A DNA stretch of 64,000 nt from Natronorubrum daqingense (GTDB taxonomy: Archaea; Halobacteriota; Halobacteria; Halobacteriales; Natrialbaceae), in contig NZ_CP019327.1 in NCBI RefSeq assembly GCF_001971705.1, positions 3,286,001 through 3,350,000 of the forward strand, given 5' to 3'. The notes beneath the pieces are model-generated. The model did not search any database. It was not told the origin of the DNA and saw nothing but the letters and a program-made list of their open reading frames with translations. The position numbers and the translations under genes are program-made. Shown one piece after another: positions 59,649 to 64,000 of the stretch. Each line of letters starts with the position of its first letter. The stretch's first letter is position 1.

Positions 59649-61136
59649 TCAGACCGACTCGAAGCCGTGTAATTCTCGGTGTGCAGCGAGAAACGTTGCG
59701 TGGGGCTGTTCGTCCTCGGCTGGTGGGACCGTAATCTGCGCTCCCTCGAGTCGCGAAAATTCCTCGTATCCTTCGAGTTCGGGCCGGTCGGCAACCAGAA
59801 TTCGGTACGCATCGGAGACGGCGAGCCAGCCGGTATCGAACGCCCAGTGGTGCAATCGACAGAGGGCGAGTCCGTTTCGGATGAAATCGCGCCCGTTCTC
59901 CTGTTTCGGATAGATGTGTGCGGCTTCGATATCGACCGTGCCTGCCGGCGATTCCCGGCTCCGATCACAGATCGCACAGCGAAAGTCGTAGGCCGATTTC
60001 ACCCGTTTTGCGAACGCACTCGAGCGAACTCGTCGCTGGACCTCGGTGTACTCGTCCTCTGCAGCGGTCAGTGCCGGTTCCGGCTCGCTGCCAGCGTTTG
60101 TCCCATCATTAGCGTCTGAATCGGTCTCCTCGCGCTCACCTGCGGTAACTGACGCCGCGAGCGTTTCGAACTCCGTCGGATGCTCGAGGTCCAGTCGCTC
60201 CATCGTGAACTCGTAGACTCTCCGGTCGCGTTCGTCTGCACTGACGTAGCGCACGTCGGCGACCGAAACCAGTCCCTCGTATCGAAGGTCACTGCGATCA
60301 GCCGGTTGGTAGAAGAAATAGACGGGAACAGATGCACCCTCGGCTTGCTCGAGGAGTGCCTTGTTTGCACCAGTCAGCGTTTGGTCGCCCTTCGAGGGTA
60401 CACCCTCGCCGATGTACGTAAACCGCTCTCCGTCGAGTTCGTCGCTGTACGGCCCATCTTCCCGTGCTTTCACGATGATGTACGACAGCTCGCCGTGATC
60501 GTCGGTTCGCGGATTGATTCCCTTGATGTAGGACCCAAAGCTGGTGTCGAAGGCTTTCTCGAGGTCAGCCTGCGTATAATACGTTTGGCGCTGGAAATTC
60601 GGACTATCGGACGTGCGTCGGCGAGCCAGCGCTCGCCCGCTGTCTGTCAGCGAATTCAGCCCGTCCGATCGTTCCACGTAGCCGAGACTCTGGAGCCACC
60701 CACGGTGTTGGGCAGGGCCGGACGGGTCGTTCCAGTTCACTTCCGCGTGCGTGTTTGCGATGCTGTCGCCCAATTCGGCGTCCGTTTTTGGTCCATTCTG
60801 CAACGCCTCGAGGGCCGTCTCGAACCCGTAGACCGTTGCATCGAGCTGTTCGAACAACACGTTTGGATCCGTTTGCGAAACCCACGTAATTCCCGTCTCG
60901 GTCAGCCGTACGCGTTCCGGTTCGATCTCGAGTAGTTCGAGGGCCTCGAGAAACCGAAGTCGGTCACGGATACCGTCGGTACTCGTCGCTTTCGTGTTCG
61001 ATTTCACCCACTCGACAAGTGCTGCTTCAGTCGGATCCGACGTCAGAATGTGCGTGCAACACTCCTCGAGGACGGTAGTGTAATTGCCGGCCCCTCCGAA
61101 AAACCGCACAGCGATCGATCGTTTTTCCGACGTCAT
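59649..61136 (-). CDS. HNH endonuclease with SRA-like domain, type IV restriction candidate
   Basis: This 495-aa protein (ATG at 61136) has a winged-helix-like N-terminal region (residues about 25-185) and a middle domain (about 205-345) with 'DTSFGSYIKGINPRTDD', 'RFTYIGEGVPSKGDQTLTGA' and 'VPVYFFYQPADRSDLRYEGL', as in SRA/ScoMcrA-type modified-DNA readers. The C-terminal HNH nuclease has CAICDRS, 'VDIEAAHIYP', 'NGLALCRLHHWAFDTGWL' (two Cys pairs with H-N-H). Such enzymes cut DNA with modified cytosines or phosphorothioates. It is convergent with the HTH/TumE pair. Confidence 0.8.
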   Translation of the reverse strand: MTSEKRSIAVRFFGGAGNYTTVLEECCTHILTSDPTEAALVEWVKSNTKATSTDGIRDRLRFLEALELLEIEPERVRLTETGITWVSQTDPNVLFEQLDATVYGFETALEALQNGPKTDAELGDSIANTHAEVNWNDPSGPAQHRGWLQSLGYVERSDGLNSLTDSGRALARRRTSDSPNFQRQTYYTQADLEKAFDTSFGSYIKGINPRTDDHGELSYIIVKAREDGPYSDELDGERFTYIGEGVPSKGDQTLTGANKALLEQAEGASVPVYFFYQPADRSDLRYEGLVSVADVRYVSADERDRRVYEFTMERLDLEHPTEFETLAASVTAGEREETDSDANDGTNAGSEPEPALTAAEDEYTEVQRRVRSSAFAKRVKSAYDFRCAICDRSRESPAGTVDIEAAHIYPKQENGRDFIRNGLALCRLHHWAFDTGWLAVSDAYRILVADRPELEGYEEFSRLEGAQITVPPAEDEQPHATFLAAHRELHGFESV

Positions 61137-61309
61137 TTCATACGACTGGAAGTTACCCCCACGCTGTATAAATTGACTGGCCTTCACTGGAGACGTGCGC
61201 TTCGTCGGCAAACAGTTACAGGTGACGATAACGGAACGAAACCACCGTTTACATGCCTGTAGTAGCACATGGGTGCTCAGTCACAACTCCGTCGACTCCG
61301 CGTGAAGAA

Positions 61310-61627
61310 TTACTCCGAAACCGTCGGTTCGCTTTCCGCATCCGCTGACGCTCCTGTCGCGCCGATCGTCACCGTCTCGAGTGAGATTTCGACGCCGTCG
61401 GCCGTCTGCTCGACGGCGACTGTTCGGCCGGCGTACTCGAACTCGAGCGTCGAGAAACCGCTACTTGACGTACAGAGCGAGTCGAGGACGTCGGGATCGA
61501 TGACGTTGTAGAGTGGCTCGAGTTCGATCGGGTTCGTGCCCGTTGCCTGGCTAATGAGGTCGACGACGGCCATGCTCGGTCGTTGGTCGTCGCTCGCCGC
61601 TACCGTCGTCGACTGGTGTGCGTTCAT
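61310..61627 (-). CDS. HalOD1 output-domain protein, second copy
   Basis: This 105-aa protein carries the HalOD1 block: 'AVVDLISQATGTNPIELEPLYNVIDPDVLDSL' (read ISQATGTNPIELEPLYNVID) and 'STLEFEYAGRTVAVEQTADGVEI'. It is similar in length and layout to the protein at 5398-5736. The start is the ATG at 61627. Function unknown; the stand-alone domain suggests a phosphate-relay or ligand output module. Confidence 0.85.
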   Translation of the reverse strand: MNAHQSTTVAASDDQRPSMAVVDLISQATGTNPIELEPLYNVIDPDVLDSLCTSSSGFSTLEFEYAGRTVAVEQTADGVEISLETVTIGATGASADAESEPTVSE

Positions 61628-61786
61628 AACTGATGCTGTAGAGACCGGGCGTAAAGAAAATGACCCAATTTTTCGCCATCGGTCGGACACGCAAAATCAC
61701 AGGTTAGTTTCGTGGAATATTCTCCGATGGATGACGCGGGCGTTTGAGGGTGTAAGCCCCGTCAATTCATTCTATCGTGTCAGGCC

Positions 61787-62686
61787 TCACTCACGACGCG
61801 GCACGTCGTGGCGACCGAAGCCGTAGCGAAGGCGACTCGCCAACCGGCGGGAGAACCGCCCGTCGTCGGCTCTCGAGCCGAATCGCTCTGAGAGCGCGGT
61901 GTAGATGAGCGGCAGCGGGACCTCCTGTTCGAGGGCCTCCTGGACGGTCCACGTGCCGGTCGATCCCCCTTCGATACGGTCGGCGACGTCGCCCAGATCG
62001 GATCCTTCCTCGCGGAAGGCTTCCTCGCAGAGTTCGAGCAGCCACGAGCGGATCACCGCGCCGTTGTTCCAGACCGACGCGACGGACTCGAGGTCGAGGT
62101 CGTATCGACCCTCGTGGAGGAGTTCGAACCCTTCGCCGTAGGTTTGCATGAGGGCGTACTCGACGCCGTTGTGGATCATCTTCACGTAGTGGCCCGAGCC
62201 AGCGGGACCCATACGCTCGTGACCGTCGGGACCGGTCGCGACGGCGTCGAAGACGGGGACGAGTTCGTCGTACGCCCACTCGGGCCCGCCGACCATCAGT
62301 GAAAAACCGAGTTCCGCGCCTGCGGGGCCGCCGGAGGTGCCACAGTCGAGATACGCTGCGGAACAGGCCTCCGCGCGACGCACGGAGTCTTCGAAGTAGG
62401 AGTTGCCGCCGTCGACCACGACATCGTCCGCCTCGAGGTGCCCGTCGAGTTCCTCGAGCGTGGCGTCGACGGCGTCGCCCGCGGGGACCATGAGCCAGAT
62501 GCGTTTCTCCGCGCCGAGTCGGTCGACGAGATCCGAGATCGACTCTGCCGGTTCGGCACCGGCGTCCGCCGCCGTCGCGACGGCGTCCGGTTCGAGGTCG
62601 AAGGCGACGACGTCGTGGCCCGCCTCGAGCGTTCGGTCGACGACGATCTGGCCCATCCGTCCGAGTCCGATTACGCCCAGTTGCAT
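61787..62686 (-). CDS. gnd: 6-phosphogluconate dehydrogenase, decarboxylating
   Basis: This 299-aa protein has the N-terminal nucleotide fold MQLGVIGLGRMGQIVVDR and the substrate sites 'VVVDGGNSYFEDS' and 'YLDCGTSGGPAGAE'. 'GPAGSGHYVKMIHNGVEYALMQTYGE' (read GHYVKMIHNGVEYA) carries the catalytic Lys. The C-terminal helical part is short, as in bacterial/archaeal short-type Gnd. It produces ribulose-5-phosphate and CO2 in the oxidative pentose phosphate route known in haloarchaea. The ATG at 62686 is preferred to the GTG at 62695. Confidence 0.95.
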   Translation of the reverse strand: MQLGVIGLGRMGQIVVDRTLEAGHDVVAFDLEPDAVATAADAGAEPAESISDLVDRLGAEKRIWLMVPAGDAVDATLEELDGHLEADDVVVDGGNSYFEDSVRRAEACSAAYLDCGTSGGPAGAELGFSLMVGGPEWAYDELVPVFDAVATGPDGHERMGPAGSGHYVKMIHNGVEYALMQTYGEGFELLHEGRYDLDLESVASVWNNGAVIRSWLLELCEEAFREEGSDLGDVADRIEGGSTGTWTVQEALEQEVPLPLIYTALSERFGSRADDGRFSRRLASRLRYGFGRHDVPRRE

Positions 62687-62838
62687 GCCCGTCACTCGAC
62701 GTGGCCAGATGGTAGTGGTTGTGGTTTCGCTCGTCGGGGTGAATCAACGGCGCCCAGACGGAGAACAGCGCGTCGCTCGAGCGAAAATGAATATAAGAGA
62801 CAGACCGCTCACACGGCTCGAGTACACGCCAGCGTTCC

Positions 62839-63282
62839 TTACTGCAGCGGTTCCTCGAGACGGGCCCAACCGAAGGCATCGAGGACGACGAATCGCCCGT
62901 CGTACTGGATGTAGACGCCGTTGTACTCCCCGTGTTTCCCGTCGTAGTACGGCAGCGATCCCCGAACCGCGTCGACGACCGACCACGCACCCTCGTGTTC
63001 GATCGTCACGTGTGCCCACTCTTCGTCTGCGTCGGCTCGAATCGCCCGTTCGACCACCCGTCGCGCACCGGGAATCTCCTCGAGTCGCTGTGAGGTACTC
63101 TCGACGACGGTGGCGCCACGGGGCACGTCCTCGCGGGCGACGATGCGCGCCCCGAGGTTGGCTTTCGACCGGGACGGGCAATCGGTCTGTTGGCCCGAAT
63201 GCAACACGTAGCCGGCGACTGCAGCGGTTCCAACCGCGAGCACCGACAGCGCCAGTTCTTTGCCCCTAATCATCATGGACAT
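62839..63282 (-). CDS. Hypothetical protein with N-terminal signal-anchor
   Basis: This 147-aa protein starts MSMMIRGKELALSVLAVGTA; one of three clustered ATGs is the start. A helix at about residues 10-27 may be a signal peptide or anchor. The rest is soluble (EWAHVTIEHEGAWSVVDAVR; EYNGVYIQYDGRFVVLDAFG). No family known. It stands alone. Confidence 0.65.
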   Translation of the reverse strand: MSMMIRGKELALSVLAVGTAAVAGYVLHSGQQTDCPSRSKANLGARIVAREDVPRGATVVESTSQRLEEIPGARRVVERAIRADADEEWAHVTIEHEGAWSVVDAVRGSLPYYDGKHGEYNGVYIQYDGRFVVLDAFGWARLEEPLQ

Positions 63283-63413
63283 ACGTTACAGCAATCCACC
63301 AAGTATCTTTCGCACGGACACGTTCGCTTAAAACCCGGCCGGCGACGGGGTGCGTGCGTCACCACGCCGTCGAATTCACCGACCCGAACTCCCCTTCGAA
63401 GCAGTCAGTTCGG

Positions 63414-63878
63414 TTAGAAGTATCGCGTCACGCCCGTCGTGATCATGCCGCCGATAACGAGCAGTGCGATGGCGACGACCGCGGCCGCGCGATAGATCGA
63501 GAGCGCGTCGCCCGCAGGCTCTCGGAGTTTCTTGCCGTTGAGCCCGGATTCGAGTCGCTTCGCGCCGATTTCGACGAGCGCGGCCAACACGGCCCAGAGC
63601 GCGACCATCGCGAGTACGAGTTGCCCGTTCGTCGTGTTGAAGAGGCTCTCCGAAGTGTATCCCGTTCCGGCGAGGTGGCCCCCCGAGAGCAACAAGAGAA
63701 GCGCGCTGATCCGAGAGATGGTCGTGAGTTTGCTCGAAATGACTTCGAGGGGTTTCGTCGAGTTGAACGCGCCGTCTCGAGCCAGGGGCAAAATGACGAA
63801 CGCGACGTAGAAGACGCTGCCGGCCCAGATCGCGGCGAAGACGAGATGTGTCGTCTGGGCGAGGAACGTATCAACCAT
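63414..63878 (-). CDS. CopD-like four-helix membrane protein
   Basis: This 154-aa protein has four transmembrane helices with 'TTHLVFAAIWAGSVFYVAFV' (His in helix 1 and Trp) and 'SRISALLLLLSGGHLAGTG'. The pattern is typical of CopD/YcnJ-like and DUF2269-like membrane proteins, in which paired His residues bind copper or heme. A copper-transport role is possible but not proven. The remaining 122 bp to the window end show no gene. Confidence 0.8.
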   Translation of the reverse strand: MVDTFLAQTTHLVFAAIWAGSVFYVAFVILPLARDGAFNSTKPLEVISSKLTTISRISALLLLLSGGHLAGTGYTSESLFNTTNGQLVLAMVALWAVLAALVEIGAKRLESGLNGKKLREPAGDALSIYRAAAVVAIALLVIGGMITTGVTRYF

Positions 63879-64000
63879 ACGGATGTGCTTGGTGAGCGGG
63901 AGTATCAGCGTTCCGACTCGCCGCCGTGTCTGTCAGACCGATGGAAGGCGCGGTGACTACACGAGTCTGGGCGTCTCTCACTCGAGCCAGTCCGGAACCC

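Overview
The window is a stretch of haloarchaeal chromosome. The signs are high GC, strongly acidic predicted proteins, Tat-type lipoprotein leaders, GTG/ATG starts with little or no leader, TATA-like boxes about 25-30 nt upstream of starts, and archaeal hallmark genes (eIF2-gamma, Rpo7/RpoE', Spt4, S6e, GTP-dependent dephospho-CoA kinase, HalOD1 and bat-type HTH regulators). The very frequent hexamer CTCGAG and the gene set suggest a member of the Natrialbales, but I cannot fix the genus. I found no tRNA, rRNA or CRISPR array.

Layout. 0-8.6 kb: end of a GcvT-like gene, small haloarchaeal proteins, an FAD-linked oxidase, a MATE exporter, a geranylgeranyl-reductase-type flavoprotein, a HalOD1 protein, a bat-type regulator, and a cyclase plus fumarylacetoacetase-like pair. 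8.6-11.6 kb: the information-processing operon eIF2-gamma, PIN protein, rpo7, spt4, dephospho-CoA kinase. 11.8-19.7 kb: a phosphate block (pstSCAB-phoU, a divergent AbrB-PhoU regulator and a Tat-exported alkaline phosphatase). 19.9-27.7 kb: arsR-arsC, a sensor kinase beside a KaiC-like ATPase, an MBL hydrolase and a PHP hydrolase.

27.96-36.05 kb is an accessory island with different base usage. It holds a DNA methyltransferase divergent from an operon-like row of a HerA-type ATPase, a NurA-like DGS-motif protein with an internal zinc knuckle, an unrecognised 404-aa protein and a PIN nuclease. An IS5-family element sits at its edge, inserted in a gene remnant. This is the best candidate for an undescribed system: a methylation-linked HerA/NurA defence cassette. 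CTCGAG is almost absent from it, and an 11-bp direct repeat lies outside both edges.

36-56 kb returns to backbone: a Tat-exported superoxide dismutase, MFS and MATE transporters, an AAA ATPase with a His/Asp tail, universal stress proteins, a DHH phosphoesterase, S6e, a TetR-MATE operon and a beta-CASP RNase. 53.6-55.8 kb contains an MFS gene whose 3' 147 bp recurs as an orphan fragment 0.9 kb downstream, with a lipoprotein gene between. 57.2-61.1 kb looks like a second, smaller defence-type cluster: a PD-(D/E)xK-motif protein, an HTH/TumE-like toxin-antitoxin pair and an HNH endonuclease with an SRA-like central region. The window closes with a second HalOD1 protein, 6-phosphogluconate dehydrogenase and a CopD-like membrane protein. 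Three intergenic arrays of 26-28-bp tandem repeats lie near 42.0, 42.7 and 57.0 kb.
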